From: Proteromonas lacertae | Lineage: Eukaryota; Sar; Bigyra; Opalinata; Proteromonadidae | Assembly (NCBI GenBank): GCA_002245135.1 | Contig: NGBS01000583.1 | Span: 62,001-126,000, forward strand | Length of the DNA stretch: 64,000 nt | Direction: 5' to 3' | Shown here: one piece after another, positions 23,858-36,500 of the stretch | Numbering within the stretch: position 1 is the stretch's first letter | Layout of the letters: each line of letters opens with the position of its first letter | The notes under the pieces: model-generated | What the model saw: only the letters and a program-made list of their open reading frames with translations | What the model was told of the DNA's origin: nothing | Database searches by the model: none | Translations under genes and position numbers: made by a program

Positions 23858-24202
23858 TCAATCATCGTTAGGATGGCATGTTGCACAACCTAAACAATCG
23901 CAACAACATTCACCTAAATATGAACAGCCACCATCACAAGATGTTGTGCACTCACCAAAAAACTCATCGCCACAAAAACTTTCATCACAGTTACAAGTTA
24001 TGCAATTCCATAAACCTTTGATGAAATACCATAATGAAGTGAATATTAATGCAAATAAGGTATAAAAAAATAAAAAAATGGATGTAACACAAGCACATAA
24101 ACCACAGTACCAATACTGGCAAGGGTTGTGAAATACTTTTCTTACAAACTGTTTTTGAGAACTATTGGCACTTACAAAACTAGGACTACGTGTTTCAGAC
24201 AT
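23858..24202 (-). CDS. Cysteine-rich membrane protein (right copy)
   Basis: Identical at protein level to the left-arm gene: 114 aa, a central hydrophobic region and a cysteine-rich tail. It is on the same strand as the right-arm PA14 gene and upstream of it, as in the left arm. Confidence 0.7.
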   Translation of the reverse strand: MSETRSPSFVSANSSQKQFVRKVFHNPCQYWYCGLCACVTSIFLFFYTLFALIFTSLWYFIKGLWNCITCNCDESFCGDEFFGECTTSCDGGCSYLGECCCDCLGCATCHPNDD

Positions 24203-24571
24203 TATTCCAAATAATTACTAATAAAAGATTCTTTTGAGTAGTGATTTTTCATAATAATAATTATAAGTTTTTGATGTTTGGTTATTTATTATGTACAAAC
24301 ATATATCGCGAGAACTAGTCATTTTTTAATAGATAAAAACGTCTTTTTAATAATAAATGGACGATTTAAGCCTTTTATTATAAAATTAGATAATCTCTGA
24401 TTTATATTACTATAAAAAAGATAAAATCATCTGTACATATATGTAGAATATTATTTGTTATAAACCCCCAAAAAATTTATCAATACAATCTCTATTTTAA
24501 CACATTTTAAAATAATATTCAACAAACACATATGAAGAATTAATTAAATAACTTAACTACATTTTACATAA

Positions 24572-25250
24572 TTATCTAATATCCAATGAATTATCAATTA
24601 ATAACCTCTGACTCTTTAGTCTATTTTGGCTTTTTAACACATTCTCTGGAAATACTGTCCAAAATCTCAATGTTTCATCTCCAGCACCAGATACAACTGA
24701 TTGTCCATCTGGAGATAATGACAAAAATAACACTCTTGACTTATGCCCTGTTAATGTACCAATTGTACTACAACTGGGATACTTCCACACATTCAACTGA
24801 TTATAAGTAAAACCATGACTAGTAATAAACTCATTAACATGAGGACTCCATAATATATTACATACTTGACTACCACTATCAACTGTATTCAAACAACTAC
24901 CAGTAAAAGTATTCCAAAATCTTATCTTTTTATCAGCAGTACCACCTCCACTAGCTAATAGTCCATTTTGATGCGGTGACCAGTCTAAGGCTTTGATTGC
25001 TGCAGTATGATCCTTCAATATATGAATAGGTCTACAACTATGGTTAGGTTCCCATATACACACTGTATTATCATTACCTCCTGATGCTAATTGGATATTT
25101 TGAGTTGGATAACTATATTTTAAACCACACACTTCATCACTATGTCCATATAATAAATGTATATTATCAGTAGAACATCGTATATCTCTGATTGTTATTA
25201 TACCATCTTTACTACCTGTTGCTATCGTAGAATCACTACACCAACTACAT
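24572..25250 (-). pseudogene. 3' half of Cdh1 (right arm), 5'-truncated
   Basis: Encodes the later WD repeats through the C-terminal Ile-Arg tail with an intact frame (the extra C of the left copy is absent). It starts at the arm boundary 25250, within the codons for a Trp-Cys-containing WD strand, and lacks the C-box, linker and first WD repeats. One substitution changes Gly to Ser near the edge. Without a promoter or C-box it is probably non-functional, but it records the pre-insertion frame. Confidence 0.88.
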
Positions 25251-25495
25251 TAAATGCTATTAAATTATTATTTTAGAAATAACTCTATGCTTGTTGCGAT
25301 TTACATTAATGAATTTAAATTGTTATATTACTCTCCTCATCACGTATTTTCATTAAATTAAAAAAATAAAAAATGTTTCTTTAGTGATCAAGCCAAGCAT
25401 TTTATAATATCAAAGGTCTAAATAAAATTCTTTGATTATCAACAGAATTACTATTCTTTACTTTTCTTTTTTTAATTCATTATTCATAAATTAAA

Positions 25496-27444
25496 ATGCC
25501 ATTTGGAGATTATGAACGTATTGATTTGTTAGGAAAAGGTTCGTATGGAGAAGTATATTATATTTTATAAGATCATTAGGTATTCTTAGTCAGACATAAG
25601 GTTGAAAGAATATTTTATGCTATCAAAATCGTGGATATAAATTATATGCAAGAAGAAGAAAAAAAAAGATGTTATAAAGAGATTGACATAATGCAAAATT
25701 TGGTTCACCCAAATGTAGTTCAATTAATAGTATATTAGTTAGTATTATCATATATTAGGAAAGTTACCTTAATAAACGAAATTCAAAGCTTCAAATAGTA
25801 ATGACTTACTGTGATGGAACTGATTTAGGAAAATTGATTGATAAGAATATAAAATCAAAAAAACACTTTAAAGAATTTAGTGTGATGAATTATTTTGTGC
25901 AAATTCTCTTAGGTTTAAATTACATTCACAGCAAACGTGTAATTCATAGAGATATAAAGCCAGATAATATATTCCTTTTAGGTAATGGAAGATTAGTAAT
26001 AGGAGATTTAGGTGTTTCAAAACTATTAGGTACAAGATCAAATGCACAAACAACAACAGGAACACCATATTTCATGGCACCAGAATTATATAAACAGGAT
26101 ATTTATGATTATAAAGTAGATATTTGGTCATTAGGAGTGTTATTGTATTATATGGTTACTTTTCATTATCCTTTTGATTGTAAGACTTTACTTCAACTAA
26201 ATCAAAATATTATAACTGGTAAATATAAACCAATAACTGATTTTACTAAAGAATATTCAAAAGATATGGAGAAGTTAATTAGCGAATTACTTACAGTCGA
26301 TCCTAAACACAGAGCTACATCATTCAGATTATTATCAAATTCATATATACAGCAACATTTAGTTACTCTATTTCATGAATTATTAAACCAACCAAATAAC
26401 AAGATGACTGATGGAACAATTAACATTAAAAATGCTTTAAGAGATTATGCCAAGCAAAATGGATGTAAAGTGAGTATTGAAGATAAAATAGATATTCCAG
26501 TATTATATAATGTATATGTTAAACAACTTGAAGAAATTGGTATATTAGATGACATAGTCAATTCAATATGGAACAAAAAACAGACAACAAGTGAAAAGGA
26601 TATAAAGTTACATCGACTAGATATAGAGGAACAAAGAAAATGTGTTATAAAACAGTCATTAGCAAAAGTAAAAATACAAAAAGAAGTGAAACAAAAGAAA
26701 ATCATCGAAAGAAGGATTAAGAAAAACAATAACTATAAAAATATTGATAAGAATATTAAAGAAGAATTTTTAAAGATTTACACTGATTTGAACATTCAAC
26801 CAGAAAAATGTTTTACTCCAACAATGTTATTAGATTCTGGTATTTCCTTTATCGATATACATGCTCCACCTATAAACAATAAATGTGAAGATGAAATTTT
26901 AAATGATGGCACTAATGATATTGACAGCAATAATACACAAGAGTTAAAAGATGATGGATGGGTTATACCAAAAACTGATGATTTTGAAAATATTGATGAA
27001 TTGAATGCAAAAGAAAAAGAACTTGAAGAGGAGTTATTTGTTACTTGCAAAACAATAAGTGAATTAAGGAAAGAAGTAAAACCTAATTGTGTATTAGCTG
27101 TAATTCCAGACAGTGATGATAGCGAAAGCGATGATAGTGAAAGTGAAGGTGATAATGTTGAAGAAAATTATAAAGATAATTCCATCAAAAAGAAATGTAA
27201 TTTATTAAAGAATGAAATTAAAGCTGAAATTGGAGATAAATATTGTACAGTATATAATTACCTCAATGTAATGACAAGAAAAAATGAAGGCTTCGTTTCA
27301 GAACTAGATAATCCTTCAACAATAAGAGAATTGAAGTTACTTTTTCAATCAGACAATGATAGTTATGCATTAAAATATGGAAAGAAAATCTGTGATATTA
27401 TTTTTATGGAAAAGCTATTAGATTATAGCTCTAACTTAAATTAA
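25496..27444 (+). CDS. NEK-type Ser/Thr protein kinase with long C-terminal extension
   Basis: Two short introns near the 5' end (about 25553-25579 and 25730-25758) join exons encoding LLGKGSYGEVF, YAIKIV, VIHRDIKPDNIFL, GDLGVSKLL and TGTPYFMAPELY. All catalytic residues are present; DLG replaces DFG, as in some NEKs. The kinase domain spans about residues 1-285. The 330-residue tail has a lysine-rich, coiled-coil-like region (about 26600-26780), an acidic DSDDSESDDSESEGD stretch and a conserved-looking C-terminal helical segment, as in NEK1-type kinases. With IFT88 present, a ciliary or cell-cycle role is plausible (inference). TAA stop. TCAAGCC lies at 25388-25394. Confidence 0.88.
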
Positions 27445-27542
27445 ACATTATAATTAATTGTATTGTATTAATATATGTATAAATATTTTAATAATAATAA
27501 CAAAAACAACAAAAATATATGATAGTGATGAGATTATATGTT

Positions 27543-30500
27543 TTAGGTGTTTAATACACCAGCAACGCCAAAATGAATGCATATTGACATAGCTTTTTCA
27601 GTTTCTTCATAACTTCGGATAAGGTGGTAAATCAACAGAAAAGAAGCAAGTATGAGCAGTTGGTAATGATTTTACATTTCCTTGTTTACTAATCTTAAAT
27701 TCATTTGGCCATTTCTTAGACGGTAAACGACTTCTGCCCCAACAGAATCTAATCCATAATGATCTTTCACTATCATCCCAACTTTCCAAAACCTTCCAGA
27801 AGTATTCAATTGTTGGATCAGTTGGTGTATAACCAGAATAAGTAGTATGACTTTTCAATTCACTAATATCTATCACACTTGTACCACATACTAAATATTC
27901 TAATTCTTCCCATGTAAACATTGATAATGAATGTAATGGAACAACACTACCAAATCCTCTTTGAATTGCATATAGTTGTAAATCAAACTCATGTAATCTT
28001 GTTTCTAACACCAAATCAGCATAATAACTACGTTTGGCATAAGTAACACTCATTGAAGCACCACCTGCTGTTACTTCTATATCACAACCATTACTACTTG
28101 GTGTAGTGAATGTTAAATCATTAAATAATTCATTAAACTCATCTTCAGTTAAACTCTTATCTTGTAATTGACTTAATAAACCAACAGTAACTGTATCAAT
28201 TTGATATAAATCATCTAAACATGGCTTTATATTCAAAATATATTTCCATACAATTGAAGGAAAATCAAATGGTAAACTATATTCAAATCTTAAAGAAATA
28301 CCCATCAAAATACCAACAAACTCATACATTCCTAAATAATTATTACTATTATAAACTGGATTTGGTATATATTTATCCATATTAATATTAGTTGTATTTC
28401 TAGCATTTGGACATGGTATTAATAATGTCAAATGATCGCTGAATAAATCACTAACTCCTTGAGATATTGAATCTCTAAACAAACCGCCCCAATCTACACC
28501 ACTTTCATTCTGATATTTTATATTCAATAATCTTCCCTTTTCATCTAATGCATGACGATATATTTTTGATGGTTTTTCATTTAGTTGTTTATAATACTGC
28601 ATGAATATACACTGCGATATACTTGGCTCAATTTCATTGTTGGATATACTTTCAAATGATTTTGCATTATCTAATGTCACACTTGTATCTGTTGATAAGC
28701 CAACTATTCTTGTCTGTTCAATTGATAATTGGATGATTTGATTCTTCAAATCAAAGAATATACAAGATCCTAAGGAATTCATTAATGATCCTAAGAAGTT
28801 ATTTTCATCATTATTACTTCCATTATTTCCACCACTGTTATTGTTACTACTATTACTTCCAATATTCTTCATATTGACTAATCTTATACATTGGCTTATT
28901 CTTTTATTAAAATATTTCAATAAATTAAACCTCAATAATAACATCTTTTCACTTAGATTTGGTAAATAAGTATTGCTAATAACATCATTTTCACTTAATA
29001 AGATTTGATTAGAATTTAAATCTAATGCAGATATCTTTAAGTTCTTTGATAATTTATTGCAATACAACACAATTTCAGCATCAGCTCCACTTTCAAATGA
29101 TTTCATCTCTAATAAATCTTTGATTATTTCTTGTTCATTTTCTTTTAATATATTTTTTTCATGACTTGAATTTAGATTATCAGTATGAAGCAGTATCAAT
29201 AACCCATAATAATTCTCATCTTTTACATTGCAGTTTGTTGTATCAATTTCATAATGAATCTTTGATGTAGAAATAGTGAAATTGGTTAACTTGGAGTTAT
29301 ATTCATAATTCAAACTACCATCATCATATTGTAATGAGAATATAATTCCTTCACATAACTTACAAAGAGGACTGAATATCACTTTAATCTGAGTTGTAGC
29401 AGCATAATAGATATCACCTTCTATTCTATTATTATCCAGTGGATGTGGTGTTTCAATGGAATGAGTATAATAGCATGAATCTAACCAAATACCATTGAAG
29501 ATATTATCAGAAATTAATAAATGCTTAGAGATTGAATAGGCTAAGATTGACATTTCTAAGAATGATTTTAATAATGTTTCTGCTGAGAATGGTGCATCTG
29601 CTCTTACTATATCTAATGAATATGGTGGTGTAAGTGGTACATCAGCATTCACTCTTAAAAATGGAGTTCCAGATATATAATTATTTACTATTTTCTCATG
29701 GTATATTAACTCTAACAATGCCAATATTCCTGGTGGTAAAAAGTAATTATTTTTATCAGTGAATAATGTATAACATCTTTCTGATATTATTACTTCCATT
29801 TCACTAAATACACTCAAATCAGGCTTGAATAATAATTTATAATTTGGAATATTTGACAATAAAGAACTTAACATATTCACTACTTTTGTTTTGTATAAAT
29901 TTCCTGGTGTTCTAATATAAGTTATCATTGAATTATATATTGTAGAATCAATCGTATATTCACTCTCTAATGCAGTAACTCTAATATTATCTAACAACCA
30001 ATTAGCCCACGACAAATTAGGTTTAATAGAAACATCACTTTCTTTACTCCATTCATTATTAGAATTATCACTCGTTATAATTATTCTAAAACCCCAATCA
30101 TCACTTTTACTGATTGAACTGCTATTATTAGTGTATTCGAAATAAACAATGTTCTGAGCTATTGCAAATCCATTGGTTAATGAGTCTTTATTAGTATATG
30201 ATGTTAATATATGGTTATGATCTGAGTCAGAATAGAATCGAATGATAGAATTATCTGGTATCTTAGTTTCTTTATCAATTGATAGTTTGATATTTCCAGC
30301 TTTAGATATTTTCAATACTGAACTGTATTTCTTTAATTTTCGTAATGGATGTGGTGAATCTTTAAATCTATATTCATCATTACTAACTGCTGGAGATTGG
30401 AAATTACGAATGATTTCGCTGGTTGTTACTTTTGTCATTATCTCTTGAGTTGTTTTATTATCAGATATTAACAGTTTTCTATAGATAGATTTCAAATCGT

Positions 30501-33500
30501 TTAATAAATCACTTTTTATTTTAGAGGTTGATGAATTAGAATCTTCATTTTCTACTATTATATTTAATATATTTTCAGATGTCATAAATAAGATAATAAA
30601 CTCAATCCATACATTCAAATCTTCATTCTTTTCACATATGTTATCAACAGTAAATGGTATATCATTATTCCAACATTTATATACTGAAAATAAGAATTTT
30701 CTACAATAACTGTAATATAACCCTTGAATTGTGTTAATGAATGATTGACTTATACCATTCTCATTGCTTGTATCATTATTGAATATAGTTTTATGGATCT
30801 TTAATGATTTAGGTTTAAAATCACTTATATATATAATATCATTCTTTTCATCATATAATTTCACTTTAGCGATCTCAGTACTAATACAATCTTCATATAT
30901 CAAACCATTTATATCTCTCATTATAATATCACTATGTATTGCTTCTGGATCTTTTACACTAATTAATGTACCTTTTAATATCTTTGCAGCATTTTTATCA
31001 AAGGCTAATTCACCATAAAGTGTTTGATATTTTTTACTAACAGACAATTTCTCTTTAGATTGTTCATCTGTTCTATCTTCACATCTAAAGGATGTAGCTG
31101 TTCCTTGATCATCTAATATTGACTTATTATCAACCACTACTTCACCATCATCATTCTTTTTACTCATTATATTCAACTCATCAGGTATATCAATACTTTT
31201 CCAATATATATTATCATCATAATAATCATTTATTGCAGATTCTTCATTATTCTGATTCACTTCTAATAATAAACCAACCACTTTTCTCTTAAGGCCAGTA
31301 CATATCTGCATTATATTATTAATCTTCGATTTCATTGTTGGATCTTCATAATATTCATCATCATCTTCATCATCATCTAAAGTATCTTCTAATATCTCAT
31401 TCTCTACTTGACTACATTGGAATTTATCTTCTAAAGTGGAATGTTCTTGTTCTTGAGCTATTAAACTTTCTACTTCTCTTCCTCCTTCTAATAACCATTC
31501 TCCAGCTCTATCTGCATCATTATCATTCCTTTCAAGTGCTCTTATACATACAGCAACATCAAATCCTAAAGCAGCTGATAGATTCTCTGCTAATTCTCTT
31601 TTAGCTCTTTCTGCTGCTGATAATGTTTCTTCATGAACTTCTACAGTTTCTATTACTGTTGTTTCTTTCTTCAATGATTGATACAACAAATCACCATTCT
31701 TACATTTCTGTTGATATACTGTTCCTAATAGAACTATATATCGATCATATATTGTATCTGTTGATAAGAAACAATCTAATGGTGATGGTTGAGATGCTAT
31801 TGATAATATATATTTATGAATATTTCTATTGATTATTTCTGGTATTACTTCTTTATATTGTGATTGTATGTAGAGAAATTCCATCACTTTCTCCAACATA
31901 ATAAAACCATTCATCTCTTCCATATTATTCTCATCCATATTCTTAATCTGTATAATAAATGACAAAGCAAAATCATATATTTCAGGTATATAAATCAATG
32001 GACATTCTACAGTAGAAACACTCTTTATTTTATCACAAGTTGTATGATATATTTGACTTGATATTTGATTACTAAACAACAAATGAATTGGTTGTGATGA
32101 TGGTGAATAAGTTACAATAGTACCTACAGCTGTATTATCATTAATAAACTGCACTTTACCACCAACATGTAATACTTCACTATTTGAACAAGAGATACTC
32201 AATATTGCTATTATATCTTTACACAAATCATATTGTTCATGACTTAAGATATCCAATACATTTGAAAGTTTATTTAATTGACTGAATTTGTTGGTAATAT
32301 CGTTGATTATTAATTCACTTCCAATTATCTGATGATAATAGTAATTTCAATAATAATATTGCTTCACTGGATAATACTTGCATATTATAATATTCTCCTA
32401 CTTCCATGTTATGATTATTCATATTCTTATTGAATATAAATGGTTTTGATATGAGATTATAGTAGTGTTGGTAATATTCCAATACCTGGTGGTGCTGATG
32501 ATGGAGGTGTATTTGGTAATGATAATTGAAAGAAATGTAATATTGCTATTTGCATATTGTATGATCCATTTTCTAATATTCTCTTTAAACCAAATAAGGA
32601 TGTTCTATAAATATCAGTATGATGTTGTTTTGGTATTCCATTCAATCTATTTAATAATAATAATAATAATATACAAATATGTAAAAATATTACAAAACTT
32701 ATTCTGCAACATATATGATGCTATTTGATTCTTTTCTCCACCTTTATATTGTTTAGCAATTCTGTTTAATTCATCAGATATATAACTCAAATATGTTTTC
32801 TTCATATCATCATTATCTTGATCAATAGAACCTTGAATAGAAGGAACATTTAGATTACTACCATCATTACTTCCTTTACGAAGTGTAAACTTAGCTGTAT
32901 TACTATGAACATGTACTGAATCATTAAATTGAAACAATAAGAAGTATAATAACAAATTAGTCGATGTTTTCTGAACTGTCTTTTCAACGAATTTTATAGC
33001 TTCTTTCTGTGAGAATGGTAAAGATGAATATTTCTCAGGGATTGTAGATAATATTGCATTATCATCTTTTACTTCATTAATAGCATTATAATACTTCTCC
33101 ATTGGTTCTATCAATATACTTTTATCATTTATTACATCAATATCCACTTTAAGTTGTTGTAGCCATGATTGTAATTGGTATATACTATACTCACCATTCG
33201 ATATTGCATTTATTAACTGTTTCTTATCCCATATTACATAATTCATCCAACTTAATGGTGGATTAACGTTATTATTATTGTCTTTGTTTAATGTTAATTG
33301 AATAGAAGGTAAATTCCTTATTAATGAGAAGAAATCCATGGAAATATAATCCTGAGTAGTATAATGCAATGATAAATTATATAATATCAAATGAATTAAT
33401 GAATAGTTCTGTTCTTCAGGTTTTAATGAATCATTCAATAACACTAAAAATGTTTGATATAATTCAATAAATGAATCTCTTAGATTCTTATAATTTCTAG

Positions 33501-36500
33501 CATTAATTCCATCTAAACAACTACTATAATGATGTTTTTGATATAATACATCATCATCTTTTACATCATATAAATTACCTCTCAAAGAACTACGGAATGT
33601 CAATAAACAACAATCTATTGAAGTATGTAACTTTATATTCTGTATTAAATAATTCAACCACTTAAAACCATATATTCTATACAATAATCGAGTTTGCCTT
33701 AGTGATAGGACTGAATATATTTCATCAGGAGGAACAAAATTACCTTCTTCCACATAGAATATACAACTCTTACATATACTTTCTATTCTATTATATTGGT
33801 TAGAATCTTCGTTGTATATTTCAGTCTGATCATCATCATCATCATCATCATCATCGTTTACTTCTTCAGCATCAAATGTATCAGAATATAAATTATTCTC
33901 ATATGAATCTTTCTTACTTCTGAAACTAGAATCCATTGATTTGAACTTTAAGAATGGTAATGATGCTGTTTTTGACTTGTTTGTATCATAAGTTGATATT
34001 TCATTTATTTCATTATGCATATAAGATGATATATTGAGTAAATAATTCAATCTAGATAATACAGAATCTTGATATTTCTCAAAGGTAGTTGGTTTATATT
34101 TCTCTAATTCTGGATTAGATGGTGTAATTTTTGATTCATCCATTTGACGATATTCATTCTTACGATTCAATAAGAATATTCTTAACTCACATATCTATGC
34201 AATACAATAAAACAATCAAATAATAGTATATATATATATATATATATATACGCTTGTATTTACTGATGTAAATGATTCATTATCTTCAACATTCAATAAA
34301 TCATCCAAATCAACATTTATATCATCAGTAACCAACTTATTCATTATTTTCTCTGCCTTCTCTAATAAACCAGTATGTTTTAACAGTACAGAACAATAGA
34401 TTGATTCTACTAATGGAAATCTTCCCATTTTATATTGTAATTGTTGTGATTTATTACTATATTTATCATTTAACCATTTTAAGAAATTGATACTTTCATT
34501 TGATTCAGGATTCTCTATATAAATATTAATAAAATAATATATATATATATATATATATATACTAAAATATTCAATTATTGGGTTTTCAATATGTTCAATT
34601 TCATCACTATTATGAGTATATAAATCACTACCGTCTGGTAACTTCAAATCTATTGGATAATCATCAGATTGTAAAGGTAATAAATCATAATTACCTTCTA
34701 ATCCACCTTTCATTAAATTCCATTTAAGATATGGTTCTACTTTATTCTCTATATCTGTTATTTTAATACTCTTTATCATTGTTGAAGATAACTTGCCACA
34801 TAGTAACAATAATGTCTTTTGTATATCCAATAATAATGGTATTTCTTCATGTCTATAAATATTTGAAAGAGTAATTTCTATATTACAATTCTTTAGTTCT
34901 AATTCTAAGGATATTGGTTTATTCTTTGTATCAACAATAACACATGGAAATAATGATTCTGGACCATAAAATATTCCATAACTTATATTATTATGTTTCA
35001 TAGAAAATGAACCATTTGTTGTATCTAATGATATAACAATTATATCTCCATTTTGATAATTTGGAGTATTCTTCAAATGCAATCTATCATTACTATTATT
35101 ATAGGTTAATTGATGATGTGTTGCTGAATAGATATACTCTTTTATATGTGTATTATTACTATTATTGTCTTTCTTTTTTTCTTCTTCTTTCTCATCTTCT
35201 TTATCTTCATTATTCTCTTTACCTTCTTTTTCATCTGATAGTGTAAGAATAACCAATATTCAATAATGAATCATCATTGATTCTATTAATCTTAATAATA
35301 AACTCAACAATGCAATTTTGATATTCTATAGAATGATATATTCGTTTATTCTTATTATCACAATTAAATGCACATCCATTTATTAATGTTGATGCATTGA
35401 ATGAAGCGTCATCTATTTCTTCACTGAATTGTATATGTGGTAACAGACTTAAATAATTCATACTATCATAATTTTCACTAACAAATAAAGTAGTCATTCC
35501 ATAACCAGAATTCTTAATAGTATGAGTTGATATTATATTTCCAGTCTTTAAATAATCATTCACAACAGTAATATATTCATTTTTATATATTTCTTTACCT
35601 CTTAAATCACGACTATACCAAGGATCACCACTATTAGCAGTTTCACTACTACATAACACATAGCTCTTATCAGGATGTAAGACAATTGGCGTATATAACT
35701 CACTATATGCATATCCTAACTCATCAATAGGTGAATCTTTATTAACAATACAGCTAGCAATAATAATATTCTGTTTTAAATCTAATAATTGTAATATATG
35801 TTCAGATTTCAACTTCCCTTTAGATAATGATTGGTTTACTGCTCTTCCAAGTGAATAAATAACTAAGGGTTTACGAGGTTCAAACACAAATCCAATATTT
35901 CCACTAACATTATCTCTTTCACCTGTATATAATACATCAAATATATTAATAGGTTTTGGTAGATGCTTCATCATTGACCATTCATTTATATCATTATTCA
36001 TTAATCTTATATCATATTCTTTACATTCTTGGCTTTTATCACATATTTTATCGAAATCTATTGCTATTTCTACTGTAATTGATAATAATTGAGAGGATAA
36101 ATATATCTCATCGCTTAATGAATAGATGAATATCAATAACAATGGAAACATCTCTTTGAATATTGAATAATTCAACACTTTCTGTAATAATTCTTTAGTT
36201 ATATTCTTATTCACTATATAAGAAGATAATTTCTTTATTGTAGTTAAAAATGCCATAACATATTTTGTTAGTATGATTACAGAATCATGATTAGCCTGTA
36301 ATACAACATGCATAAAGAAATAATAGAAATAATTGAATAAGAAATGAATAGCAGAATTCAATACAACATCAGTAACATTACATTTATCTTCAATATGATC
36401 AATTATTAGTTTGTAGATTGTTTCTAATAATGAATGGAAGATAGGTAACATCGTATCCACTAAATTGGATTTGCAGTTGAAAATACCTTGGAATAAAGAG

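Larger units (their letters stand above)
18597..25250 (-). repeat. Right arm of giant inverted repeat (6,654 bp)
   Basis: Reverse complement of the left arm. The match stops sharply at 25250: beyond it the sequence is unrelated and leads to the NEK kinase promoter. Because the left arm ends inside an otherwise complete gene, while the right arm carries only that gene's 3' half, the left side is the likely source and the right the copy. Confidence 0.96.

Noticed and set aside
32300-32470. Two apparent frameshifts in the HECT ligase gene
   Set aside because: Both can be explained by introns (a 37-nt GTGAAT...CAG and a longer GTATTG...GAAG), so they are not claimed as lesions; exon edges stay uncertain.
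27543-32470. Programmed +1 frameshifting as in Euplotes
   Set aside because: Only one firm case, and any single-base insertion in AT-rich DNA soon meets a stop, so the pattern is not informative.
34220-34560. TA-dinucleotide tracts as repeats or origins
   Set aside because: They coincide with short introns (TA-rich GT-AG) and occur in many genes.
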